Assembly (NCBI GenBank): GCA_963702765.1
Contig: CAVPEB010000052.1
Span: 1 to 33,669, forward strand
From: DATMNR01 sp963702765
GTDB taxonomy: Bacteria > Chloroflexota > Ktedonobacteria > Ktedonobacterales > Ktedonobacteraceae
DNA: 33,669 nt
Direction: 5' to 3'
A program made the position numbers and the translations under genes. Positions 1-7,297 of this stretch are shown one piece after another. The notes beneath the pieces were generated by a model. The model did not search any database. It was given only the letters and a program-made list of their open reading frames with translations, and had not been told where the DNA came from. The number at the start of each line of letters is the position of its first letter. Position 1 is the stretch's first letter.

Positions 1-27
1 TAATATTATGTAAAGTAGAGTACTCTA

Positions 28-462
28 ATGAAACTTAACGGAAGTCATAAGTTCAAAGCAAACAGTTGGCAAGTATTTAACGCTATTCTCAACCCAAATG
101 TCCTTCAATCGTGCATCCCAGGATGTAATGCAGTTGAATACATGGATCCTAGCAGTATAAGGGCCAGCATAACCACTCCATTACCTGGTTTAAAAGGTCC
201 ATACCGTGCTGTTATTAATATCGCTCAGCGCCAGGATCCGAATGTGCTCGTTCTGCAAGTAAACCGCCAGGGCACGGGTGGTTCGATCAATGCTGTTAGT
301 CAGATACATATTCAGGATGAGCAAGATGGCGCTTTGCTCACCTATGATGCAACTGCCGATCTCGCAGGCCCTATCGCCATCGCAAATAATCCAATCGGTC
401 AGGGTATTACCAAAAACTCGCTTAAATCGTTTTTCGCAAAACTAGATGATGCTATCGTTTAA
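28..462 (+). CDS. coxG: CoxG-family (SRPBCC) protein
   Basis: A 144-residue protein of the CoxG/SRPBCC fold family, small helix-grip proteins found with molybdenum CO dehydrogenases and thought to help attach the enzyme to the membrane or help in assembly. Recognisable family features are the N-terminal G-S-H-K-F start, the CIPGC stretch near residue 34, PLPGLKGPY near residue 52 and LTYDATADLAGPIA near residue 104. It ends where the SRPBCC domain ends, so it lacks the C-terminal membrane tail of the longer classical CoxG. The ATG at 28 follows a 12-bp palindrome (16-27) and no strong ribosome binding site is visible; the upstream context lies outside the window. It converges on the minus-strand cox operon, which has its own second coxG at 1367-1831. 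Family assignment is firm; a role specific to CO oxidation is inferred from location. Confidence 0.85.
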   Translation: MKLNGSHKFKANSWQVFNAILNPNVLQSCIPGCNAVEYMDPSSIRASITTPLPGLKGPYRAVINIAQRQDPNVLVLQVNRQGTGGSINAVSQIHIQDEQDGALLTYDATADLAGPIAIANNPIGQGITKNSLKSFFAKLDDAIV

Positions 463-473
463 CGCACTTGTCT

Positions 474-514
474 AAAAAAGAGCAATCATGGACAGTCCAT
501 GATTGCTCTTTTTT
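474..514. terminator. bidirectional intrinsic terminator
   Basis: A perfect inverted repeat with 20-base arms (474-493 and 495-514) separated by a single base. Each arm starts or ends in a run of six A or T, so the RNA made from either strand is a stable hairpin followed by a U-run. It lies between the convergent ends of the plus-strand coxG (462) and the minus-strand methyltransferase (534), and should terminate both. Confidence 0.9.
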
Positions 515-533
515 ATTTGATATTATTTCTTCG

Positions 534-1367
534 CTACTTTTCCCACCAGATTATTGCACTTTGCATCTTCTGTCCAGGCGGTACGAGCATTCCATCGATT
601 TCAACTAACCACTCTCTAAGCGTGGCACGCAATTCCAGAAGCGTTTTCTCATCTTCAGACAAAATAAGCTGCTCTGCCATCTCATGTACTGCAACATCCA
701 GTGATGGATAGCGTAGGCTGGGAGGGAGTGAAACAATCTCAACATTTACATACATACCCATTTCATACAGTACATCAAGTACGTGTATGTAACTGGGTGG
801 CATACATCGTTCATTGTGATGAAAATGCCGCCAAATATCAGCAGTTAAAGCGTCAATATGAGAAGCTCGCGCATATATATAGCAGCATTGTAGTGATGCT
901 TTGTGCAGTTTCAAGAGAAAAGGTTCAATATCCCTGATTGGATAGACCACATGGCTACAAATTACTATATCTGCCTGAAGAATTTCAGGCGCTTCTTGCC
1001 ACGTACTCTGCACAAAAGACATGTTCCTCAGATCATTATCCACAAAATCCTGACGCAAGAAATCCAACATAGCCTTGCTCGGTTCAACAGCACTAATATG
1101 ATTTACGTGAGGCGCGAGAGCAAGACTGAAACGTCCAGTTCCAGCGCCTACATCCAATAGGGTGGTAGAGGAACTTACTTTTTCGCACAATCGGAGATAA
1201 AAGGGATCGCGGCTAACTGTATCCTTCGTCGAACGATGAAATCCACGCGCCCGGCGTTCCCAAAAATCAGCGCTCGTACGGCCGAGACGAGCGTACGCGG
1301 CATCCATTTGTTGTGCTCGCGCGTCGAGTATTTCGTTCCAACGTTGAACAGCACTCTCCATGGACAT
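534..1367 (-). CDS. class I SAM-dependent methyltransferase
   Basis: A 277-residue class I methyltransferase of unknown substrate. The SAM-binding motif I is the LLDVGAGTGRF stretch near residues 69-79, followed by an acidic strand end (AVEPSKAM, near 95) and a further Rossmann strand (ADIVICSHVVYPI, near 133). It is the last gene of the minus-strand cox operon. Its ATG overlaps the TAA stop of coxG by one base (TAATG), so the two are probably translationally coupled. A second in-frame ATG lies two codons in. It stops just before the bidirectional terminator. A link to CO dehydrogenase is suggested only by this coupling; methyltransferases are not standard cox accessory genes. Fold is certain, function unknown. 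Confidence 0.85.
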   Translation of the reverse strand: MSMESAVQRWNEILDARAQQMDAAYARLGRTSADFWERRARGFHRSTKDTVSRDPFYLRLCEKVSSSTTLLDVGAGTGRFSLALAPHVNHISAVEPSKAMLDFLRQDFVDNDLRNMSFVQSTWQEAPEILQADIVICSHVVYPIRDIEPFLLKLHKASLQCCYIYARASHIDALTADIWRHFHHNERCMPPSYIHVLDVLYEMGMYVNVEIVSLPPSLRYPSLDVAVHEMAEQLILSEDEKTLLELRATLREWLVEIDGMLVPPGQKMQSAIIWWEK

Positions 1368-1831
1368 TAACTGCTCGTATTTGCAGTATCAGGAGCTTGC
1401 AACTTGGATTTCAGACAATCAAAGAACTGGCCTGTCAAACGTTGTGCAGTGCCATTCAATAGACGAGCACCTACGCTGGCTATCGTGCCACTCACAACAA
1501 CAGTTGCTTTCCAATCCATCTGAGTTTCGGCAGTCATTACTGTTGTGAGGTGCATATGACCTGTCATGTCAACCGCGCTTCCAGGGGCTTTACCACGTCC
1601 TTTTATTAACATGTGATCTGGTTCCTGCATTTCATCCCGCGTGACATCCATAGTGAATTTAGCTTTTACTGCGCCCACACCCACTGCAACAACTGCTTTC
1701 CAGTGTTCATCTTCCAACACTTCCAAACTCTGAAAACCTGGTGCGCATGACGCAACATTATTCACATCCATCAAAAACGCCCATACTTTTTCAATGGGCG
1801 CGGCAATTGTCTGAGTACCGGAAAACTCCAT
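1367..1831 (-). CDS. coxG: CoxG-family (SRPBCC) protein, second copy
   Basis: A 154-residue SRPBCC/CoxG protein. The frame stays open upstream to 1930, but the start at 1831 is preferred because it begins with the usual MEFSG-x-x-x-I-x-A-P-x-x-x-V-W pattern and is preceded by an AAAGGTGAG ribosome binding site; the extra upstream residues are overlap with the YHS reading frame. Family features include VWAFLMDVNNVASCAPG (near residues 17-33) and the VVVSGTIASVGARLL segment near residue 119. It sits seven bases downstream of the xdhC-YHS gene and overlaps the methyltransferase start. In other organisms CoxG is linked to membrane recruitment of CO dehydrogenase. It is only distantly similar to the plus-strand copy at 28-462, so the two are not a recent duplication. 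Confidence 0.85.
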   Translation of the reverse strand: MEFSGTQTIAAPIEKVWAFLMDVNNVASCAPGFQSLEVLEDEHWKAVVAVGVGAVKAKFTMDVTRDEMQEPDHMLIKGRGKAPGSAVDMTGHMHLTTVMTAETQMDWKATVVVSGTIASVGARLLNGTAQRLTGQFFDCLKSKLQAPDTANTSS

Positions 1832-1838
1832 AAAATAC

Positions 1839-2268
1839 TCACCTTTCGTTCTGCACAAGATATTCTTGCGGATTGCGTCCAAATAGCCTCTTGCAGGCGG
1901 GACAACAGAAATAATAGTCACGCCCATCAATATTGCTGCGGTGACGAGCTGAACTGGTTTCTACTATCATACCACACACAGGATCAATTGCCGTCTCAGG
2001 TTCCTTTTCAATGGCTTTATGGGTGGATTCAAGTTGCTTTTTAACAGCAAAACCAGACGACTCCTGATTGATTATTGGGCCTCGACGGCGCACCTGCACC
2101 AATTCACTTAGAATACTGGCGGCAATCTCTTGCGGGGTTAGCGCGCCAATATCAAGCCCAGCCGGTGCCTTTAACCGCTCAATTTGCTGTTCTGTTAATC
2201 CCGATGCGCGTAAGTATTCCCGGCAAGACTCAGCGCGTCTATGGCTACAGACCATGCCTACATACACC
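1839..2268 (-). CDS. XdhC C-terminal half fused to YHS domain (frameshifted part)
   Basis: The downstream reading frame of a broken xdhC gene. Just after the frameshift near 2267 it continues with the end of the XdhC C-terminal domain: VYVGMVCSHRRAES, then the conserved PAGLDIGALTPQEIAASI and the terminal RRRG. A linker of about 45 residues leads into a YHS domain (IDPVCGMIVETSS, then YYFCCPACKRLF), a roughly 45-residue Cys-rich metal-binding module also found in copper ATPases. Removing one base at 2267-2268 joins this part to the upstream half and gives a 322-residue protein. As sequenced, this half could only be made by frameshifting or by starting internally, for example at the ATG at 2318, where no obvious ribosome binding site stands out. 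Domain calls are solid; whether the protein is made is uncertain. Confidence 0.75.
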
Positions 2269-2808
2269 AGCAGGACTGCGTAAAGCCTGCTCCAAAGCAT
2301 CCTCGTCATACTGTCCATGTGTCGCTACAAGTATATACGTACGTTCATCGATATTGAAATTGCTTAAATCGGCTGAATCGATCTGGTTTACCGTAAAGTC
2401 GAGGACTGCAGCAAGTTTCTGGAGCGCTGTGATTACAGGTAAATCACCTATAAGCAGTAGCTGAGGTTGAGGCAGATGTGGTTCCATGTAGATATCAAGT
2501 ATACCTCCACTGGTGCAGCTCATCGGGAAAACGCGCACGCCACTTCGTTCGATTCCCACCTCGGGTGCGCCCAGGCGTAACACGTACGCGTCATCTCCTT
2601 CACGCATTATACGTAAAGCCTCACGCAGGACAACTGGTTGAGCGCAACTACCGCCAATCCATCCTGTAATTGTGCTATCTGCCTGGATTATCGCCTGAGC
2701 TCCTGGCTTGGCAGAGGTAGGCCTTTCACACCACACTACAGTTGCCAGTACAAATGGTTCGCCCGCCTGCGTTAGTCTATAAGCGAGTTCAAGTATCGTA
2801 TTTGACAT
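2245..2808 (-). CDS. xdhC: XdhC/CoxF-like maturation protein, N-terminal part (frameshifted)
   Basis: The N-terminal 180 or so residues of an XdhC/CoxF/CoxI-family protein, helpers that supply or insert cofactor atoms into molybdenum hydroxylases. Family marks are LATVVWCERPTSAKPGAQ (near residues 21-38) and GWIGGSCAQPVVLREAL (near 49-65). A Rossmann-type domain starts at PQLLLIGDLPVITAL (near 113), but the usual glycine-rich GAGHVA pattern reads GDLPVI, so nucleotide binding may be altered. The reading is correct up to ATHGQYDEDALEQALRSPA and then runs into a stop at 2245 because of one extra base near 2267. The gene starts 85 bases after coxL, past a strong hairpin. Either a true pseudogene, a sequencing error, or a frameshifting site. 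Confidence 0.8.
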   Translation of the reverse strand: MSNTILELAYRLTQAGEPFVLATVVWCERPTSAKPGAQAIIQADSTITGWIGGSCAQPVVLREALRIMREGDDAYVLRLGAPEVGIERSGVRVFPMSCTSGGILDIYMEPHLPQPQLLLIGDLPVITALQKLAAVLDFTVNQIDSADLSNFNIDERTYILVATHGQYDEDALEQALRSPAGVCRHGL

Positions 2809-2843
2809 AGTATCTTTCCCGGAAAAGATTTCCTTGATTTGGA

Positions 2844-2875
2844 AGACCTGAGCATCTATTATGGATGCCAGGTCT
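2844..2875 (-). promoter_or_regulatory. intercistronic hairpin between coxL and xdhC
   Basis: A hairpin with arms of 7 bp (2844-2850 with 2869-2875) and 5 bp (2852-2856 with 2864-2868), one bulged base and a 7-base loop. It occupies the 85-base gap between coxL and xdhC. No U-run follows on the minus strand, so a simple intrinsic terminator is unlikely. A role as an RNA stability element or attenuator, giving more coxMSL than downstream message, is an inference. Confidence 0.5.
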
Positions 2876-2893
2876 CCCTATTGACGTTTCAGA

Positions 2894-5260
2894 TTAATCC
2901 GAAGTTAAGCCTTTCTCCTTCAAGATACTCCATACCTTCCACGGTGTAATCGGAATATCAATATGCCGAACACCCACGTGAGTAAGTGCATCAATAACTG
3001 CGTTGGCGATTGCCTGTGGAGCGCCGACTGTCGGTGATTCACCAACACCTTTTGCCCCAATCGGATGATGCGGCGAAGGCGTATAAGTTTTATCGGTCTC
3101 CCAATGTGGAGTCTCCATCGATGTGGGGATCAAGTAATCCTGGAAGTTACCGCCATGTATGTTGCCATCTTCATCAAACGTTATCTCTTCAAACATCGCG
3201 GGAGCAAGCCCTTGCGTGAGGCCACCATGAATCTGCCCCTCTACAACCATCGGATTTATAATCGTGCCGCAGTCATCGACAGCCATAAAACGACGTATGT
3301 GGACTTCACCGGTTCCTCTATCGATATCCACAACACAGATGTAGCTGCCAAAGGGATACGTCAGATTTGGAGGATCATAGTAGTTCACAGCTTCTAAGCC
3401 TGGCTCCAGGTATGGAGGGCAGTTCGTATAAGCTGCAAATGCTAGTTCCTGAATAGTTTTACCTTTTGCAGGACTCCCTTTGACATAGAAGCGCCCTGGC
3501 TCCCATTCCAGATCCTCCTCGCCTACTTCAAGCAGGTAAGCAGCGATCTTTTTGGCCTTGTCTCGCACTTTTCTCGCGGCCAATGCTGTTGCAGCCCCAG
3601 CTACTGGTGTGCTACGGCTGGCATACGTACCCAACCCATACGGGGCAGTATCCGTATCACCATGCTCAACATCGATATCATCCGGAGACATTCCCAATTC
3701 AGCGGCAATAATCTGTGCAAATGTTGTTTCGTGTCCCTGGCCCTGTGTTTGTACCCCAATACGAGCCAGCGCTTTACCAGTAGGATGCACACGAATCTCA
3801 CAACTATCAAACATCTGAATGCCAGCAATATCGAAGTGCTTACCAGGACCTGCGCCGACAATCTCGGTGAAGCTCGATATACCGATACCCATCAGTTCCC
3901 CTCTGGCCCGCTTTTCCGCTTGTTCACGGCGTAAGCCCTCGTAATCGACATTCTCCATTGCTAGATGCAGCGCAGCTTCGTAATTACCACTATCATATGT
4001 CCAATTCAGTGCAGACCTATAAGGAAAAGCCTCTGGCTTGATAAAGTTCTGCAAGCGCAGTTGAGCCGGGTCTTTCCCCACTTCACGTGCCAGGCTATCC
4101 ATCATACGTTCAATGAGATACGAAGCCTCGGTAACACGAAACGAACATCGATATGCAATGCCACCAGGAGCTTTATTGGTATGGACTGCGTCCACCTCTA
4201 CAAATGCGCTTTTAAAATCATAGGAGCCTGTGCAGATGTGGAATAGACCTGCAGGAAACTTCGTTGGCTGTGCTGCCGCATCAAATGCACCATGATCAGC
4301 CAATGTGTACACGCGTAAAGCCTGGACATTTCCATCTTTGTCGGCAGCAACTTCAGCTTTAATGTGGTAGTCACGCCCAAAGCCGGTGCTTGAGAGGTTC
4401 TCAGAGCGATCCTCAATCCATTTCACTGGCTTGCCCGTCGTGATTGATGCCACCACAGCGCACACGTAGCCAGGATAGATCGGCACCTTATTTCCAAATC
4501 CACCACCAATATCCGGTGAAATGATACGAATACGGTGTTCCGGAAGGCCGGCAACGATTGCGAAGAGAGTGCGGTGCGCATGAGGCGCCTGAGAGGTCAT
4601 CCAGACCGTGAGCTTTCCCGTTGCTTTATGGAAGTCAGCAACGCAGCCACATGTCTCAATTGGCGCGGGATGAATACGAGGAATGTACATCTCTTGCATT
4701 ACAACAACACCACTGGCTTCAGCCTCGGCAAAAGCAGAATCAGTGGCCTCTCGCTCACCTGTCTCCCAATGATATATCTGGTTGGTCGGTTGCCTATCCT
4801 TCTTATCCGGGCGCAGCAATGGGGCATCGGAATCAAGAGCCTTTTTAGGGTCAACTAGCACTTTCAGCGGCTCATAATCGACCTCGACTGCAGCGACGCC
4901 GTCAGCAGCCGCATATCGATTGGTTGCTACAACAAAGGCAACTTCCTGCATCTGGAAATGCACGCGATCCAGTGCAAGTACTGCCTCCGTATCAGCCGAG
5001 AGTGTAGGCATCCATGCAAGCCCTGCTGCCTCCAGGTCTTTACCAGTTATTACAGCTAAGACACCAGGAACCTTTAGTGCCTCGCTGATATCAATATTCT
5101 TGATGAGTGCATGTGCGTAGGGGCTACGCACGATATCACCGTAAAGCATTCCAGGTAACTGCACATCATCGACATAATTGCCCTGTCCGCGAATAAAGCG
5201 AGCATCTTCTTTACGTTTGTAGGATTCTCCCAAGCCGTGAGCATGAACTTCAGTAGCCAT
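2894..5260 (-). CDS. coxL: form I aerobic CO dehydrogenase, large (molybdenum) subunit
   Basis: The 788-residue catalytic subunit of the Mo-Cu carbon monoxide dehydrogenase, which oxidises CO with water to CO2 and passes electrons to the iron-sulfur and FAD subunits. The active-site loop reads AYRCSFR at residues 369-375; this is the form I signature, with Cys372 as the copper ligand, whereas related form II enzymes have AYxGAGR. Other conserved parts are GGGFGNK (252-258), the cofactor-binding QGQGHETT (506-513) and GVGESP, whose Glu741 is the expected catalytic base. Length is typical. The ATG at 5260 overlaps the coxS stop (TAATG) and has an AAGGAGG ribosome binding site. There is no frameshift or missing key residue, so the enzyme core looks functional. 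Confidence 0.97.
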   Translation of the reverse strand: MATEVHAHGLGESYKRKEDARFIRGQGNYVDDVQLPGMLYGDIVRSPYAHALIKNIDISEALKVPGVLAVITGKDLEAAGLAWMPTLSADTEAVLALDRVHFQMQEVAFVVATNRYAAADGVAAVEVDYEPLKVLVDPKKALDSDAPLLRPDKKDRQPTNQIYHWETGEREATDSAFAEAEASGVVVMQEMYIPRIHPAPIETCGCVADFHKATGKLTVWMTSQAPHAHRTLFAIVAGLPEHRIRIISPDIGGGFGNKVPIYPGYVCAVVASITTGKPVKWIEDRSENLSSTGFGRDYHIKAEVAADKDGNVQALRVYTLADHGAFDAAAQPTKFPAGLFHICTGSYDFKSAFVEVDAVHTNKAPGGIAYRCSFRVTEASYLIERMMDSLAREVGKDPAQLRLQNFIKPEAFPYRSALNWTYDSGNYEAALHLAMENVDYEGLRREQAEKRARGELMGIGISSFTEIVGAGPGKHFDIAGIQMFDSCEIRVHPTGKALARIGVQTQGQGHETTFAQIIAAELGMSPDDIDVEHGDTDTAPYGLGTYASRSTPVAGAATALAARKVRDKAKKIAAYLLEVGEEDLEWEPGRFYVKGSPAKGKTIQELAFAAYTNCPPYLEPGLEAVNYYDPPNLTYPFGSYICVVDIDRGTGEVHIRRFMAVDDCGTIINPMVVEGQIHGGLTQGLAPAMFEEITFDEDGNIHGGNFQDYLIPTSMETPHWETDKTYTPSPHHPIGAKGVGESPTVGAPQAIANAVIDALTHVGVRHIDIPITPWKVWSILKEKGLTSD

Positions 5261-5772
5261 TATTCGCCTCCTTGACCGGCACTTACCGGAATCTCTTCAG
5301 CTGCCTGCATCTTTTCAGCAGCATACTGAATTGCTTTGACGATATTTACATAGCCAGTACAACGGCACAGATTCCCTGAGATTCCCACACGGATTTCATG
5401 CTCAGTAGGGTTTGGATTGTGTTGCAAAAGAGCCAGGCTAGTCATCATCATACCTGGAGTGCAATACCCACATTGCAAAGCATGCTCCTCGTGAAATCCC
5501 TCCTGCAATGGATGCAATGTGCTGTTTTGTTCCAGACCCTCAACTGTCATAAGCTGCCGTCCATCTGCCTGAACAGCAAACATAGTACAAGATTTTGTAG
5601 GTTTACTATCTACAAGAATAGTACACGCTCCACAGCTTGTTGTATCGCAACCAATGTGAGTCCCAGTCAAGCTTAAAGTGTCACGGATCCAATGAACGAG
5701 AAGCGTTCGAGAATCAACATCGCCCTCGTAAGATGTATCATTAATCGTTACTGAAATATGATGGATGCTCAT
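5260..5772 (-). CDS. coxS: aerobic CO dehydrogenase small (iron-sulfur) subunit
   Basis: A 170-residue two-cluster iron-sulfur subunit that carries electrons from the molybdenum site to FAD. The plant-ferredoxin-type [2Fe-2S] ligands are Cys42, 47, 50 and 62, and the second cluster uses Cys101 and 104 (QCGYCTPGMMM) with Cys136 and 138 (GNLCRCTG). The frame is open upstream to 5931 inside coxM, but the ATG at 5772 has an AGGAGGTGA ribosome binding site and gives the usual N-terminus. It starts one base after the coxM stop and its own stop overlaps coxL. All eight cluster cysteines are present. Confidence 0.96.
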   Translation of the reverse strand: MSIHHISVTINDTSYEGDVDSRTLLVHWIRDTLSLTGTHIGCDTTSCGACTILVDSKPTKSCTMFAVQADGRQLMTVEGLEQNSTLHPLQEGFHEEHALQCGYCTPGMMMTSLALLQHNPNPTEHEIRVGISGNLCRCTGYVNIVKAIQYAAEKMQAAEEIPVSAGQGGE

Positions 5773-5773
5773 A

Positions 5774-6652
5774 CTATTCACCTCCTGTAGCTCGGGCGAG
5801 CGCTTTTCGCAATGCACGTACAGTGAGCGTACGCACCATATCGCGTTTATATGCAGCGGGGCCACGTGAATCACTAATTGGTTGTGAAGCAGCGGCAGCC
5901 AGATCAGCAGCCTGATGTATGCTAGCATCATTCAATGGTTTTCCAAGCAACGCTTGCTCAGCATCTCGCGCTTTGATTGGTGTTTGTCCAACATTAGTCA
6001 GACCAATGCCTGCGTAGGTTACATTGCCATTTATATCTAACGTGATGTAAGCTGCCACTCCAGCAATGGCATAGTCTCCCACTTTGCGTTCCAACTTTAC
6101 ATATGCCCCTCCACTACCATCAACAGGTGTTGGAACACGGATCTCTGTGAGTATTTCGTTGGGACGAAGTGTAGTCTCGAAGGGAGCATCAGTGAAGAAC
6201 TCTTCAATAGGAATTATCCGCTCACCAGAAGGACCGAGAGCAACAATCCTAGCACCCATCGCAAGCATGGTAGCGGGATGATCATTGGCGGGATCGGCAT
6301 GAGCAATATTACCTCCAACTGTAGCCCAGTTGCGCACCACTGGGTCTGCTACCACCGTCGATGTATCAAACAAGATAGGATAGCGTTCGCGAATGAGGCT
6401 GGAGTTATCCAACTCCGACTCGCGTGTTAGAGCGCCGATGTGTAAAGTCCCATTCGTTTCTCGAAGGTACTCAAGACCATCGATTCGATTGATGTCAATC
6501 AATATCGAGGGGCCAGCGAGACGAAAGCGTAAGAGGGGAATGAGGCTCTGGCCTCCTGCCAGAACTTTGGCATCTTCGCCATGTAGATCTAGCAGGGCAA
6601 CGGCTTCGTTTATGCTATGCGCCGCTAGATAATCAAAAGAACCAGGAATCAA
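5774..6652 (-). CDS. coxM: aerobic CO dehydrogenase medium (FAD) subunit
   Basis: A 292-residue FAD-binding subunit, the electron exit point of the CO dehydrogenase. The two FAD-contact motifs are AGGQSLIP at residues 32-39 and TVGGNIAHADPANDHPA from residue 111; the C-terminal CO dehydrogenase flavoprotein domain follows (ERKVGDYAIAGVAA near 188). The start codon is TTG at 6652, chosen because GGAGGTGAT lies a proper distance upstream and the protein begins at the usual residue. It is the first gene of the M-S-L order typical of form I operons. coxD- and coxE-type assembly genes are not in this window, so they must be elsewhere if present. Confidence 0.95.
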   Translation of the reverse strand: MIPGSFDYLAAHSINEAVALLDLHGEDAKVLAGGQSLIPLLRFRLAGPSILIDINRIDGLEYLRETNGTLHIGALTRESELDNSSLIRERYPILFDTSTVVADPVVRNWATVGGNIAHADPANDHPATMLAMGARIVALGPSGERIIPIEEFFTDAPFETTLRPNEILTEIRVPTPVDGSGGAYVKLERKVGDYAIAGVAAYITLDINGNVTYAGIGLTNVGQTPIKARDAEQALLGKPLNDASIHQAADLAAAASQPISDSRGPAAYKRDMVRTLTVRALRKALARATGGE

Positions 6653-6930
6653 AGTATCACCTCCATAGATAGTCCTACATGCGCAACTTCCTGCGCTTCA
6701 AAGGAAACAAACGCCAGGCCAAACGGGAGGCAGTATGTCAGGGTATGCAGATTCTGACGTATGTTAAGTTTAGCATGGAGAATGAATAGATTGATACCTA
6801 CAAAATGAGGTAATGTAAATCATACGAAAGAAGGGTATAGAATCATCGCTTGAACAGAACCACCAATAGACTTTAGAGATCTACATACTTGAATGAAAGC
6901 TATCTCCTTATATCTCTTCTTTCATGAGGT
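6653..6930 (-). promoter_or_regulatory. upstream region of the cox operon
   Basis: About 280 bases without a gene between coxM and the left end of the tnpB element. It should hold the coxMSL promoter, but no convincing -35/-10 pair was found. It contains an imperfect dyad at 6733-6762 and a small GCGCA/TGCGC inverted repeat at 6681-6696, the latter about 30 bases upstream of the coxM start. Because the mobile element begins at about 6926, anything regulatory further upstream has been displaced by roughly 1.7 kb. Confidence 0.45.
6733..6762. promoter_or_regulatory. candidate operator dyad upstream of coxM
   Basis: GTATGTCAG at 6733-6741 faces CTGACGTAT at 6754-6762, an inverted repeat matching at 7 of 9 positions with centres 21 bases apart, two helical turns. 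It lies 80-110 bases upstream of the coxM start, suitable for an activator site. The nearby NarL-type regulator (8691-9329) is a possible binder. This is inferred from symmetry alone. Confidence 0.3.
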
Positions 6931-6975
6931 GGGCCGCCGGATATCCCTAGGATTTATCTAGGGGTAAGGCGGCCC
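6931..6975. repeat. left-end hairpin of the tnpB element
   Basis: An 8-bp outer stem (6931-6938 with 6968-6975) and an inner stem of about 9 bp (6942-6950 with 6958-6966, including one G-T wobble) closing a 7-base loop. Subterminal hairpins of this kind are recognised by Y1 transposases in the IS200/IS605 group. Confidence 0.6.
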
Positions 6976-7297
6976 TAACAGGAACTTCACATCCGGAGAA
7001 AATGGACGCCATCCAGAAGAGCCGCAACACGCAGTCGCGTTGACCTGTGAAGAAGTACTTCGTCTCACCGTGGAGCTCGACGAACAGGGATGCTCTCACT
7101 TTGAGGAGATGGGCATGGAACACCTGCCAGAATATCGAGGGTATCTGGTTGGCGCGCCTTCGAGGCTCATATGCACCCAACGAAGCAGAGCATTACCGCA
7201 AAGAGCAAGTCCAACAAGAATACTTTTGTAGCAATGTTCCAGTGTAGCATGGCCAGGGACGGGAAGTGGTCCCGTGCCTCAAGGATCAGCGAACGAC
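6976..7297 (+). other. leader between left end and tnpB
   Basis: About 320 bases with no recognised gene. One frame is open from 6968 to 7231 but has no ATG start, no ribosome binding site and no recognisable similarity; it could be a relic or chance in G+C-rich DNA. Small inverted repeats occur at 7256-7274. No remnant of a Y1 transposase (HUH motif) could be seen. Confidence 0.35.

Noticed and set aside
3010..5120. Several plus-strand open frames opposite coxL
   Set aside because: They are antisense to a strongly conserved gene, lack ribosome binding sites and look like nothing known.
7040..7231. Open frame of about 63-87 codons in the tnpB leader
   Set aside because: It has only a TTG start, no ribosome binding site and no recognisable family, and competing frames are open in the same stretch.
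7274..7297. GTG start for tnpB at 7274
   Set aside because: The residues before MQQIITAKLKL do not fit the TnpB N-terminus and no good ribosome binding site precedes the GTG.
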